Below, in pieces: positions 9,258 to 19,339 of a DNA stretch of 64,000 bases. How positions within the stretch are numbered: position 1 is the first letter of the stretch; each line of letters begins with the position of its first letter. A program made the translations under genes and the position numbers. This DNA is from Symbiodinium natans (lineage: Eukaryota > Sar > Dinophyceae > Suessiales > Symbiodiniaceae): the NCBI GenBank assembly GCA_905221605.1, contig CAJNDS010000009.1:62001-126000 (forward strand), in the 5' to 3' direction. The notes under the pieces are model-generated. The model saw nothing but the letters and a program-made list of their open reading frames with translations. It was not told the origin of the DNA and did no database searches.

Positions 9258-10450
9258 ATGTTAAATCAAGTGAAGGCTTTCTTCGGAAACCAGGCTCTTG
9301 CCAGTTTCTTGGGGGAAGAACGTCGCACTGAGGTAAAAGAGGCTTCGACTGAGGATACCGTCTCCATACGATCTGTATCACTCAGTCAGCACCCCCCACC
9401 TGTCTACAACAGAGGTGAAGCAAGAATGAGTGGGAGAGATTGCCAAGATCTTGTCTCACGAGGGATTTACTGGTGATCACTTCCTTAGTGGCTGAATGAG
9501 TGCACTTTACACTTTTGGAGGGGGCCCTTCATTTGCATAGGGCATATAGGGGCTAACAAAGGGGATCCCCTGCTCAGGGCCGATGTTAAAGGACCATGTA
9601 ACTGCCCTCAGGAGCTTCTTTGCAATCATGCCGTTGACAAAGATGTTGAGCCTTACGGTTTATTGTGCCCTAAACCCTAAACCCTAAACCCTATTAGAGT
9701 GCTGGCATGGATCCATGCAGGCAGCGGTCTAAGCGCCATTCCGCGGCTTGCCTGCATGTCTTATCTCGGTAGGCCCTTGGGCTTTAGGGTTTAGGGTTAG
9801 GGTCCTTTTTGGCTTTAAGAGGATCATGTCCAGGATTATTTCTCAGAGAGTTTTATGGGCCATCTTATGACCTACTTAGAGCATATCCAAGAATATTTTT
9901 TCAGAGGGTTTTAAGGGCCATCCTAGATATAACTTTGCATGCTCCGGCGCAATGGAGCAGCCGATGTCGCACGGATGGTGCTTCTAGCCACATGAACCCT
10001 GTGACGGAGACATGGCTCAACATATCATCGGTAACATTTCAGGTCTCACAAATTTCGTTCCTGGAATGCGCCTGCACATCCCGAAAAACTTCGATCTTTA
10101 GTATTTATGTTGAACCCAACTTCGTTTTTTTGAACCCAACTTCGGCATCTTGAGTGTCGTTCCTATCATTACTATCATGGGTTCCCTTAGTACTACCCCC
10201 CTCTATGCTACCCCCCCCCCCCCTTGGGTTCCCCCCAAAATAAAGGCTGTTTAGGGATAGTTAAGCCCAATTAAGGTTATTTGAGAGAGGAACCCGGGGG
10301 GGTAGTATAGAGCGGTGTAGTACGGAAACCCATGATCCTACGGCCATACTTCTTACATAGTCCCTTCTGAAAGAAAGGTACTGAGGTCTTTCAATTTCTG
10401 AAATCCTTCATGTTTTCAAAGAGGTACAGCATACTCATCAATGGCTATGC
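9258..10450. other. Mixed non-coding with introner fragments
   Basis: Holds a small open frame at 9,258-9,476 of no recognised family, a fragment of the TAGCTGAGT family near 9,489, telomeric traces at 9,670-9,690 and 9,785-9,803, two adjacent family V right ends (9,820-9,868 and 9,884-9,925), and a family II element at 10,181-10,335. No gene is called. Confidence 0.4.
10181..10335. mobile_element. Palindromic element, family II
   Basis: It starts GTTCCC and TACTACCCCCCTCTAT and ends with the near reverse complement (GTAGTATAGAG, then GGAAACCCATGA), about 155 bp in all. The centre holds TTAAGGTTATTT-type AT-rich sequence. The same layout recurs at 18,909, 21,702, 30,193 and 37,306. Confidence 0.65.
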
Positions 10451-11515
10451 GCTGGAAGGACCGTTGCGTTTTGTTGCTGTACATCGCCGTCTTTCCCCAA
10501 GATACATGCTGCCCACCGTTAGAATTGGGCCTAAACCCGAAGCCCTAAACCCTAAGTCACTCTTACATATACATTTTTTAATGTTCATGGGACCTAAACC
10601 CGAAACCCTAAACCCCCAAACCCTAAACCCTAAACCCCAAACCCTAAACCCCAAACCCCAAACCCTAAACCCTAAACCCTAAACCTTCGAAACCTTGGCT
10701 TCTTGAGCTCAAGCCGTCAACCCTCAGAATCCCTTAAGGCATGCTGCATTCTGAGCAGGCTCTTCAAGCCTTAAATCCCCAAACTTCAGGGTTCAGGGTT
10801 TAGGGTTTAGGATTTAGGGTTCAGGGTTTAGGGTTTAGGGTTTAGGGTTTGGGGCTATCCCGAAACCCTGCGTCCAGCAAGTTGTGGAGGAGACTTCGCT
10901 TCAGCAAAAGGCTTCTTGCGGGAGATGGACCGAAGGCGCCGACCCACACCCGGGCAAAAAACCCTCGCCAACCTCTTCTGGGAGTCGCTTTAACTGGGTT
11001 TAAGGTTTAGGGTTTAGGGTTTAGGGTTGAGGGTTTAGGGTTTAGGATTTAGGGTTTAGGGTTTAGGGTTCATGAGATCTAGGTCCCCTTGGAGTGAAGC
11101 GCGAGAGGACGTAGTGGGCCATGCATGGCCGTCGGCCATAGTAGTCCATACTCCTCCCCTGGTCTCCTGCCCCTCAGACTGTCCCGTAGATTGTCCCTCG
11201 TTTAGGGTTTAGGGTTTAGGGTTTAGGGCTTCGGGTTTAGGGTTTAGGGCTTAGGGTTAGGGTTTCGGGTTTAGGGCTTCGGGCTTAGGGATTAAGGCTT
11301 AGGGTTTAGGTGAACAGCCCTTGCCAGCAAAGTCGGCGCAGCGAGCTTTCTCAATTGCCTCAGGGCACTAGGCAGCTTGTTCGATGTAGAGTTGAGGGTT
11401 GTCAGAAGCCCTATGCCTATATCAATGTAGGTGTCAGCGTTTAAGCCCAAAGCTCTTCTCAGTCTCCATGCCCAGAAGTCACAACTAAGGATTGGTGTTG
11501 GGGTAAGGGAGCAGT

Positions 11516-11585
11516 GTCTAATCTTATATATATATATATATCTACATATATATATATATGTATATGTATATCTCTCTCTCTGTGT
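11516..11585. repeat. TA/GA microsatellite
   Basis: Runs of TATATA followed by TCTCTCTCTCTG. Simple sequence with no gene signal. Confidence 0.8.
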
Positions 11586-11763
11586 TATGTGTATACACCT
11601 CAAAAGAGGGGAGTGCAAGCGGGTATCTAGGTTCCCTGATACTCCAGGCTGCTCGGTAAGGCTCCCTAAGTTTCTTTGAGGCCAATGAACCCTCCTTCCT
11701 TATTCGGTTTGGGGTCTATAGGGTTCAGGGTTTAGGGTTTAGGGTTTAGGGTTTAGGGTTTAG

Positions 11764-11862
11764 GGCCCTATTAGAGAAGAAGAACCTCCCCAGGCAGTTG
11801 AGCCCAGACGCCATCACCTATTCGTCGCTGGTCGATGCTGCGGGGAAGGCTGGCCAGTTGAG
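11764..11862 (+). CDS. Pentatricopeptide-repeat exon
   Basis: A 99-nt open island reads LSPDAITYSSLVDAAGKAGQ, which matches the helix-turn-helix pattern of a PPR motif (P-x-x-x-T-Y-x-x-L-x-x-A-x-x-x-x-G). PPR proteins bind organellar RNA. It is bounded by TTTAG on the left and AG|GTTTAG on the right, so both splice sites come from telomeric repeats. Neighbouring islands belong to other families, so it may be a stray exon. Confidence 0.6.
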
Positions 11863-12820
11863 GTTTAGGGCTTTGGGTGTAGGGTTGAGGGTTCAAAGGG
11901 TTTGGGGTTTGGGGTTTAGGCTTTAGGGTTTCGGGTTTAGGGTTTTTGCTGTTAGGTTTCAGGGCTTGAGCAAGCATGGACCTTGCATGACGCGACGGTC
12001 GTGGTTGCGGAGCCCCGGAGAGCATGCACACCCCAAACGCCACGCAAGAGGCATGTAAGGCCGGGAAGCCTCGAAACCATACTTGAGGGTTTAAGGTTTA
12101 GGGTTTAGGGTGTAGGGTTTCAGTTTTAGGGGTTCTTCCCGCCGCTCGCCACTGGCTCATGACAGATAGCGCCAAAAAGCCGCCCTAAAAACCCCAAGAG
12201 CGGCGTAAAAGAAAGCAGTATCCATATCAACACCATGCGGAGGCTTTGCTTTTGCCTGGCAACTTGGCAGCCCGGTGTGGTACACTTTTTTTGCTCTTGT
12301 TTTGGGTTCTAGGTGCCCTTCTAAAAGTGACATCTCCCGAAAAAGGGTACCCTTGTTACACTATGGTGTTTGGTTGGGATGTCCCCCTTATTCTAACAGT
12401 CCTTAGTAGGGATTGTAACAGGGGTACTATAATTCCAGTGACGGACTGTTGGGTTTAGGGTTTAGGGTTTAGGGTTTAGGGTTTAGGGTTTAGGGTTTAA
12501 GGTTTAGGGTCGAGGGTTTAGGGATAAGGCAGAACATCCCAAGTTAGTTCCCGACTCAAGCCCGCTAAAATAGACCCCCCAAATAGTAGGACTCCCCTGA
12601 TAGTAAGGACCCCAAGAAGGTACCGCGAATGTCGTAAACCCCCTGGTTACTTGGCTATACCGAGGCGAGCCGAACATCCTACGCCTCAAGCCCCAAACCC
12701 CAAACCCTAAACCCTAATCCCCAAACCCTAAACCCTAAACCCCAAACCCCAACCCCCAAACCCTAAACCCTAAACCCTTAAACCTCCGAGGCATGCCTTT
12801 TTCAACTCTCTTCGGCTGAG

Positions 12821-15787
12821 TTCGTCCTCGATGTGGGCGCCCCGCGCTCGGGCACGCAGAGCATGTTCGAGGCACTCAAGATCCTGGGCATGAACGGCCT
12901 CTGGACCGGCTACCTGGTAGCCCTGTGTGGCACCCTTTGGTTTAGGGTTTAGGGTTTAGGGTTTCGGGTTTGGGGTTTGGGGTTTAGGGTTTAGGGTTTG
13001 TTGTTTAAGGTTCCCTGGTAAAGTAGCCAACCCCAAAAAGAGCACCCTCATGATGACCCTAAACCCTTAACCCTGAACCCTTACTACCGTAATATGGTGG
13101 AAGTCCGAAAGTAGGGGTACCCCTGGAAAAAACCTCTAACCCCCTTAACAGGAACCCCGACAAGAATGGATACCCCTTCCTTCGGAAACCCCCATATGGT
13201 TACTGGGCTACCAAGGCTACTACCCTCAACCCTGAACCTGGGGGTTTACGAAAACAAGCGACCCCAGGATTCCCTTATAATAAGGACCCCAACAAGGTAC
13301 CCCTAATTTCGGAAACCCTAAACCCTAAACCCTAAACCCTAAACCCTAAACCCTAAACCCTAAACCCTAAACCCTAAACCCTACCAAGGCTACTACACCG
13401 GCCTCCGGGATCCCTTCTGCACCTACCTCTTGCAAGGCGGCACGCCACCCATGGATCTCCTGGAAGGCTTCGACGCTGCCATGGATGAGCCCTTGCACCT
13501 GCTCCTCGGCAGGTCCTTGACTTAGGGTTTAGGGTTTAGGGTTTAGGGTTTAGGGTTTAGGGTTTAGGGTTTAGGGTTTAGGGTTTAGGGTTTAGGGTTT
13601 AGGGTTTAGGGTTTAGGGTTTAGGGTTTAGGGTTTAGGGATATTTTCCTTTCTTGGGTTTAAGACGGTCACATGTAGGAATAATTTGTCAGAGGGTTTTT
13701 ACCATCCCAGGATGTACGAGGAAGTTCTGCACGCTATGCCAGATGCAAAGTTCGTGTACACCGACACAGATCCAGAGCGATGGTACGACACTAGGTTGGT
13801 TTTTGGGTCATTTTTTTTTATTTGGAACCCTAAACCCAAAACCCTAAACGCTAAGTATAAAGATTGTTTCAGAGAGTTTGAACCCAGGAAAGTTACCTTC
13901 ACTTCTTCGACCACCTGGGGGCTTACCATCAGGGCTGCTTGGTAGCCCAGTGGTACCCTGCAACTCTGGGGTTTAGGGTTTCGGGTTTAGGGCTTAGGAT
14001 TTTAGGGTTTAAACTTTATAAAGCCCTTTAGCCTTATAGCCCTAAACCCTAAATCCTTGTCGCGGCATGGTTGCTGTGGCTGCCAAGGCTATCCGAAAGA
14101 GCCTAGCCAGTACAAGTGGAAGGAGCCATTCAATCGCATGGTGGCCTTGCAGACATCACAGGACTCACACGAAAGAGTTTTCTTACTTGTCCTTACGAAG
14201 GAGGGAATGAGGTACCCTACATAATTCCTTAAAGGGCATGTATGTCTATATATGTATATATATATATATATATATTTCTTTATTTATTTATTTGTTTATA
14301 CCCTAAACCCTAACCCTAAACCCTGGGGGATATGTGCTGACTCATTCATTCCCTCATTCCCCACGACGAACCAGGGGCAGAGTACACTCCAACGCTTCGA
14401 AGGCTCTGCACCCACCCGGATGGCCCAAGGTTTAGGGTTTAGGGTTTAGGGTTTAGGGTTTAGGGTTTAGGGTTTAGGGTTTAGCAGGCCGACCCTATCT
14501 CGGACTTCCTGTCCGACCATTTCGAGTGCTCAGCATGCCATCTTTGGGGGTGTCGCTTTGACGACCTGGAATCTGGGCTGCCGCTTGCGCCCTAGACCCT
14601 AAACCCGAAACCCTAAACCCTAGACCCTAAACCCACCCTACACCCTAAAGCCCAAACCTTGAGCCCCAAAACCCTGGACCCTTGGCGCCCATGAGTGCCC
14701 GAATTTAGACTGTGCAGGCTTAGTCAAGGGAGTCATACTCAGACCCCCTAAAGATGTACCCCTAAGAGGTTCCCTAAATGCACTCCTCATATGGCCCGTA
14801 GATTCCCTTTGAGTCTAAGGCCTTAGAGGATCCTTCACAAGGGTCCCAAAGCCCAAGGGCACGCTCTTGGGGATCCAAGGGCAAAGTCCCATGGGTTTAG
14901 GGTTTAGGGTTTAGGGTTTAGGGTTTAGGGTTTAGGGTTTAGGGTTTAGGGTTTAGGGTTTAGGGTTTAGGGTTTAGGGTAAACCCTAAACCCTAAACCC
15001 TAAACCCCTTCTGAACCCCAAAACCTCCTACTATTGTAGGTTACCTATGCAAGGGCCTACCCAAAAAAAGATCGGTCGGGGGTTCTTAAGGCAGTTCATG
15101 TGACGTTAAATTCCAAAGAACCCTAAACCCTAAACCCTACACCCTAAACCCTAAACCCTAAAGAGGTTGGGAGCTAAGGACAGCCGCAACAACCCAGAGG
15201 TAAAGGAGAAATGCCTGTCGGGGTTCCGGCAGCACAAGGAGAGGGTCCTCCGCACAATTCCGAAAGACCCTTGACAACATGATTAGGGTTTAGGGTCAGG
15301 GGTTTAGGGTTTTAGGGTTTAGGGTTTAGGATCTAGGAACGCTTTACAACTTTTTTGGGATACTACAAACCCTAGAGAACTGCAAGTGTACCCTTTTTGG
15401 GTGGGTGTTATGAACTCAGCAACTCAGGATCGGCTCCTCATCTTCAACATGTCTGACGGCTGGGACCCCCTGTGCGAATTCCTGGGCAAGTCGGTGCCAG
15501 AGGGGCCTTTCCCACGTGTGGATCCTGGGTAGCCCAGTGGCACCTTTTCCCTTCTTTTGGTTCAAGGTTCCCTTATAAAAAAAACCAAAAAAGGGTGCCC
15601 TTATTCTTATAATATAGGGTTTAGGGTTTAGGTTTTCGGGTTTCGGTTTTGGGGTTTAGGGTTTCGGGTTTGGGGTTTAGGGTTTAGGGCTACCAAGGAT
15701 CGGTTCGAGCCTGGCACAAGGGATCCGCCTGGGTCCGTTTCGCTTGTGCAGCGTGAGGCTGTGCGGGTACGCCGCAAGGAGCTCTGA
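12821..15787 (+). CDS. Sulfotransferase-like gene in at least six small exons
   Basis: Exons read at 12,821-12,917, 13,389-13,512, 13,711-13,794, 15,164-15,265, 15,428-15,529 and 15,698-15,787 (TGA), with a likely further exon at 14,088-14,172. The first carries the PAPS-binding P-loop-like VGAPRSGTQS. The third reads DAKFVYTDTDPERWYDT, like the [RD]-D-P-x-x-W region of sulfotransferases. The fifth reads RLLIFNMSDGWDPLCEFLG, the usual C-terminal block. Exons 1-2-3 join in frame, and so do the last three. Such enzymes move sulfate from PAPS to a hydroxyl or amine. Introns are telomeric repeats plus palindromic elements. The first exons are not identified; a candidate start is near 10,442. Confidence 0.7.
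12918..13388. mobile_element. Composite intron: family I element with nested family IV and telomeric DNA
   Basis: It begins TAGCCCTGTGTGG and ends CTACCAAG, the TIR pair of family I. Inside are G-rich telomeric repeats (12,938-13,000), family IV copies at 13,095-13,197 and 13,229-13,315, and a pure CCCTAAA array (13,314-13,382). The sequence CTACCAAGGCTACTAC occurs at 13,208-13,223 and again at 13,381-13,396, flanking the second half. Confidence 0.65.
13525..13638 (+). repeat. Pure TTTAGGG array
   Basis: About 16 perfect heptamers lie inside the intron between sulfotransferase exons 2 and 3. The donor GTCCTTGACTTAGGG runs straight into the array. Confidence 0.95.
13943..14087. mobile_element. 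Family I introner-like element
   Basis: It starts TAGCCCAGTGGTACCC and ends GGCTGCCAAG. The middle has been replaced by degenerate telomeric repeats. It sits between a possible 10-nt exon (13,933-13,942) and the island at 14,088. Confidence 0.55.
14088..14172 (+). CDS. Exon-like island, probably of the sulfotransferase gene
   Basis: Reads YPKEPSQYKWKEPFNRMVAL in one open frame right after a family I end (CCAAG). Composition and place fit the middle of the sulfotransferase, but the frame joint to exon 3 could not be resolved. Confidence 0.5.
14893..15007. repeat. Head-to-head telomeric array
   Basis: About 12 TTTAGGG units run directly into CCCTAAA units at 14,980/14,981 with no spacer (TTTAGGGTAAACCC). 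Two telomere ends joined end to end would give this arrangement. Confidence 0.9.
15530..15697. mobile_element. Family I introner-like element
   Basis: It starts TAGCCCAGTGG and ends GGGCTACCAAG, with TTTTGGTTCAAGGTTCCC and CCAAAAAAGGGTGCCC between them. Degenerate telomeric repeats fill the right half. It separates the last two sulfotransferase exons and must be removed as listed to keep the frame. Confidence 0.7.
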
Positions 15788-15994
15788 CCCGGAAGCAGCC
15801 CAAAGGGCTCGAGTCAAGAATAGGGTTTAGGGTTTAGGGTTTAGGGTTTAGGGTTTAGGGTTTAGGGTTTAGGGTTTAGGGTTTAGGGCCCAGCCAACCG
15901 ATGTGAAGCAGGACGCTTGAAAAACGAGGTCCGTGTGGTTCTTGGGGGCTGCTGCTTCTGAATTGACCGAAACTAAAAGGACTTCAATCTGGGA

Positions 15995-16117
15995 AACCCA
16001 AACAAGGAACCCCAAGAATAGAGGAGGAACACAAGTAGGACAAACACCTACCAGGGTCCGTATTTTCCCTGTGTATTCCTACTCTTTTCTTGGGGTTCCC
16101 TGTTTGGGGTTCTCATT
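15995..16117. repeat. Imperfect inverted repeat (foldback)
   Basis: The left arm holds ACAAGGAACCCCAAGAA and the right arm TTCTTGGGGTTCCCTGT, with further matching bases inside. It resembles the other palindromic elements in size, but no second copy was noticed. Confidence 0.5.
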
Positions 16118-16200
16118 AGAATCCTTTTATAGACATATTCCCGCTAAGTGCTGCGGACTGCTGGCCTTTCAACAGTCGCACCGTGCAGAGGTAGAGGTGC

Positions 16201-16482
16201 CATCTAGTCCTAAACCCTAAACCCTAACCCTAAACCCTAGACCCTAGACCCTAAATCCTAAACCCGAAACCCGAACCCTAAGCCCTAAACCCTAACCCCT
16301 AGCCGCTAACCCTATACCCTATACCCTAAACCCTAAACCCTAAACCCTAAACCCTAAACCCTAAACCCTAAACCCTAAACCCTAAACCCTAAACCCTAAG
16401 CCTAAACCCCAAACCCCAAACCCCAAACCTCTAAACCCTAAACACCCTAAACCCTAAACCCTAAACCCTACACCCTACCGTA
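16201..16482 (-). repeat. CCCTAAA array, partly degenerate
   Basis: Roughly 280 bp of C-rich telomeric repeats with scattered variants lead into the composite satellite. Confidence 0.9.
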
Positions 16483-16484
16483 AG

Positions 16485-17592
16485 GCAAAGGCGTGCCTAT
16501 AACCAAGGAGCGGGAGCACAAAAACAGCCCTAAACCCTAAACCCGAAACCCTAAACCCTAAACCCTAAACCCTAAACCCTAAACCCTAAACCGTAAGGCA
16601 AAGGCGTGCCTATAACCAAGGAGCGGGAGCACAAAAACAGCCCTAAACCCTAAACCCTAAACCCTAAACCCTACCGTAAGGCCCCTATAACCAAGGAGCT
16701 AAACCCTAAACCCTAAACCCTACCGTAAGGCAAAGGCGTGCCTATAACCAAGGAGCGGGAGCACAAAAACAGCCCTAAACCCTAACCCGAAACCCTAAAC
16801 CCTAAACCCTACCGTAAGGCAAAGGCGTGCCTATAACCAAGGAGCGGGAGCACAAAAACAGCCCTAAACCCGAAACCCTAAACCCTAAACCCTACCGTAA
16901 GGCAAAGGCGTGCCGAAGCGGGAGCACAAAAACAGCCCTAAACCCTAAACCCGAAACCCTAAACCCTAAACCCTACCGTAAGGCAAAGGCGTGCCTATAA
17001 CCAAGGAGCGGGAGCACAAAAACAGCCCTAAACCCTAACCCTAAACCCTAAAACCCTAACCCTAAACCCTAAACCCTAAACCCTAACCCTAAACCCTAAA
17101 CCCTAAACCCTAAACCCTAAACCCTAAAACCCTAAACCCTAAACCCTAAACCCGAAACCCTAAACCCTAAACCCTACCGTAAGGCAAAGGCGTGCCTATA
17201 ACCCTAAACCCTAAACCCGAAACCCTAAATAAACCCTACCGTAAGGCAAAGGCGTGCCTATAACCAAGGAGCGGGAGCACAAAAACAGCCCTAAACCCTA
17301 AACCCGAAACCCTAAACCCTAAACCCTACCGTAAGGCAAAGGCGTGCCTATAACCAAGGAGCGGGAGCACAAAAACAGCCCTAAACCCGAAACCCTAAAC
17401 CCTAAACCCTACCGTAAGGCAAAGGCGTGCCGAAGCGGGAGCACAAAAACAGCCGTAAACCCTAAACCCGAAACCCTAAACCCTAAACCCTACCGTAAGG
17501 CAAAGGCGTGCCTATAACCAAGGAGCGGGAGCACAAAAACAGCCCTAAACCCGAAACCCGAAACCCTAAACCCTAAACCCTAAACCCTAAAC
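16485..17592. repeat. Composite satellite: unique 55-bp core plus telomeric spacer, 12 copies
   Basis: A core beginning CCGTAAGGCAAAGGCGTGCC and ending GAGCACAAAAACAG alternates with three to six CCCTAAA units. Cores start near 16,485, 16,593, 16,674, 16,723, 16,812, 16,895, 16,976, 17,178, 17,239, 17,329, 17,412 and 17,493. Copies at 16,895 and 17,412 share the same internal deletion, so a four-copy block was duplicated. Confidence 0.9.
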
Positions 17593-17700
17593 CCTTCTTC
17601 AACCCCAAAGCCTGCGAACCCCAGGCTGGTGCTGCTGCCGAAGCCTCTGCGCTGCAGCCTAGCTCGCATCCGAGCCCTGAACCTGAAACCGGCGCTTGGG
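17592..17700 (+). CDS. Exon-like island, Pro/Ala/Glu-rich
   Basis: Open frame reading PFFNPKACEPQAGAAAEASA. It lies between the C-rich satellite and a G-rich array. No family recognised; low-complexity composition makes the frame call weaker. Confidence 0.4.
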
Positions 17701-17869
17701 GGGGGTTTAGGGTTTAGGGTTAGGGTTTAAGTTTAGGGTTAGGGAAAACACTATAACTCAAGGTTAGCACACCTTTCTTCCCTCTTTCCAATCCTCTTCA
17801 TTCCCACCTTGGTTTATCCATCGATCCAATCTTGATCCATCCACTTGCCGCCCTCAGCAGTAGGATTGG

Positions 17870-18008
17870 CCTGTACATCGGGGCCTATTCCCCTTTGTTT
17901 CCGGGGATTGCTGTCGATGCAACCGGAAGTTCGCAGCGAGTGTTTGAGCATGAACGAATGCCTGCGAGCCTTCCGAGAGAGTCCCATTTCTCGCCAGGAG
18001 AACAGCCT
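17870..18008 (+). CDS. Exon-like island, unknown
   Basis: Two overlapping frames are open; the more protein-like one reads MQPEVRSECLSMNECLRAFR. The right edge runs into GTTTAGGG. Function not recognised. Confidence 0.35.
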
Positions 18009-18244
18009 GGGTTTAGGGTTTAGGGTTTAGGATTAGGGTTTAGGGTAGTAACTACGACTGGAACCTATATAGGCCTGTTGCCAGCGTTTTCTGCTCCAAC
18101 ACCTTAGATCTTTTGCTCGCAAGCCACCCCCAACCCTAAACCCTAATCCTAAACCCTAAACCCTAAACCCTAGACCCTAGACCCCAGACCCTAGACCCTA
18201 AACCCTAAACCCCAATGAAAGTGGCCTCCGCCTTCGACTTCGGG

Positions 18245-18400
18245 GGTTAGGGTTTTAGGGTTTTAGGGTTTTAGGGTTTTAGGGTTTTAGGGTTTTAGGG
18301 TTTTTGGGTTTTTGGGTTTTTGGGTTTTAGGGTTTTTGGGTTTTAGGGTTTTAGGGTTCTAGGGTTTTAGGGTTTTAGGGCTTTAGGGTTTTTGGGTTTT
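18245..18400 (+). repeat. Octamer TTTTAGGG array
   Basis: The unit has grown to eight bases (TTTTAGGG, with some TTTTTGGG). The local uniformity of a variant unit points to slippage or unequal exchange rather than fresh telomerase addition. Confidence 0.85.
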
Positions 18401-18796
18401 AGGACTTCGGGCTGAGCACGTGCATCTCGCTTCAGCCGCACTGCGGCTGGCACTGTCGACTCGCGGTTTCGGGTTGCGGGTTTTGGGGTTTATAAAGGGT
18501 TTCGGGTTTCGGGTTTATAAAGGAGTTTAGGGTTTGTAAAGGGTTTAGGGTTCAGGGTTCAGGGTTTAGGGTTTAGGGTTTCGGGTTTAGGGTTTAGGGT
18601 TGTTTGCATCTGCAGCTGGTGTCTTGCACACTTCGTGCCCAGCCATGAACCCTAAACCCCGCCCAGGGTGGATGTAGGCTAACGAGTTGACCATCGTAGC
18701 ATGAGAGCCGACCCTAAACCCTAGACCCTAAACCCTTCACGCACACATCGAGAAGTGCACCTAAACCCTAAGTGTGTGTATGTGTGTGTTTTTGCA

Positions 18797-19318
18797 AAGT
18801 TTGCTTCAGGCAAAAGGGGAAAGGTTGAGAATCTCTGCCCGAAGGGCTCCTGGCCAGAGGCGAAGACGGAGTGTGTGGAGAACCTCCCCCACTACTACGA
18901 GAATCAGGGTTCCCCCTGCTACCCCCCTCTAGACTACCCTCCCCCTAGGTTCCCCCGTAAATAACCTTAATTAGGCCTAGTTATCCCTAAAAAGCCATAA
19001 TTTTGCAAGGGAACCTAGGGGGGGGGGGTAGAATACAGTAGGGAAACCCATGAGCGGTGCACGCCCCATGTCCTGCGGGCACTCCAGAGCACGGTTCGTC
19101 CACTTGCCACGGGGGCAAGTCTGCTGGCAAGCCTGTCTTGCTCAAGTTGGGCCAGCTCTCTGGGTTTAGGGTTTAGGGTTTAGGGTTTAGGGTTTAGGGT
19201 TTAGGGTTTAGGGCATCCACAAGCCGGACGCGAGATTTTGTGGGCGGCCATCTTCAGAAACGAGAAAACAGCATTCCGTTTCGAGACCGATCTGGGAGGG
19301 CCCCATCCTTCCCCTAAA
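18797..19318 (+). CDS. Three consecutive exons of an unknown Cys-containing protein
   Basis: Exon 18,797-18,908 reads CPKGSWPEAKTECVENLPHY; exon 19,055-19,163 reads VHAPCPAGTPEHGSSTCHGG; exon about 19,212-19,318 reads REILWAAIFRNEKTAFRFET. The first joint is in frame with GT-AG ends given by a family II element (GTTCCC to CCATGAG). The second joint crosses a pure TTTAGGG array, where the exact splice unit is ambiguous. No family was recognised. Confidence 0.5.
18909..19054. mobile_element. Family II palindromic element acting as an intron
   Basis: Begins GTTCCCCCTGCTACCCCCCT and ends GTAGGGAAACCCATGAG. The terminal parts are mutual reverse complements. Here the element itself supplies a GT donor and an AG acceptor, and removing it keeps the frame between flanking exons. 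Confidence 0.65.
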
Positions 19319-19339
19319 CCCTAAACACCCTAATATAGG

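Noticed and set aside
1-9260. Two flanking LTRs for the retroelement
   Set aside because: No direct repeat between 1-300 and 8,690-9,250 was found by eye; the 3' LTR may lie partly outside the window.
10410-10682. 90-residue frame ending in repeated TLNPKP
   Set aside because: Its second half is translated CCCTAAA repeat; only the first part (10,442-10,520) could be a real exon, and this was not certain enough to call.
16485-17592. CRISPR-like array (regular repeats with spacers)
   Set aside because: The spacers are themselves telomeric repeats, the cores are longer than CRISPR repeats, and the rest of the window is eukaryotic in character.
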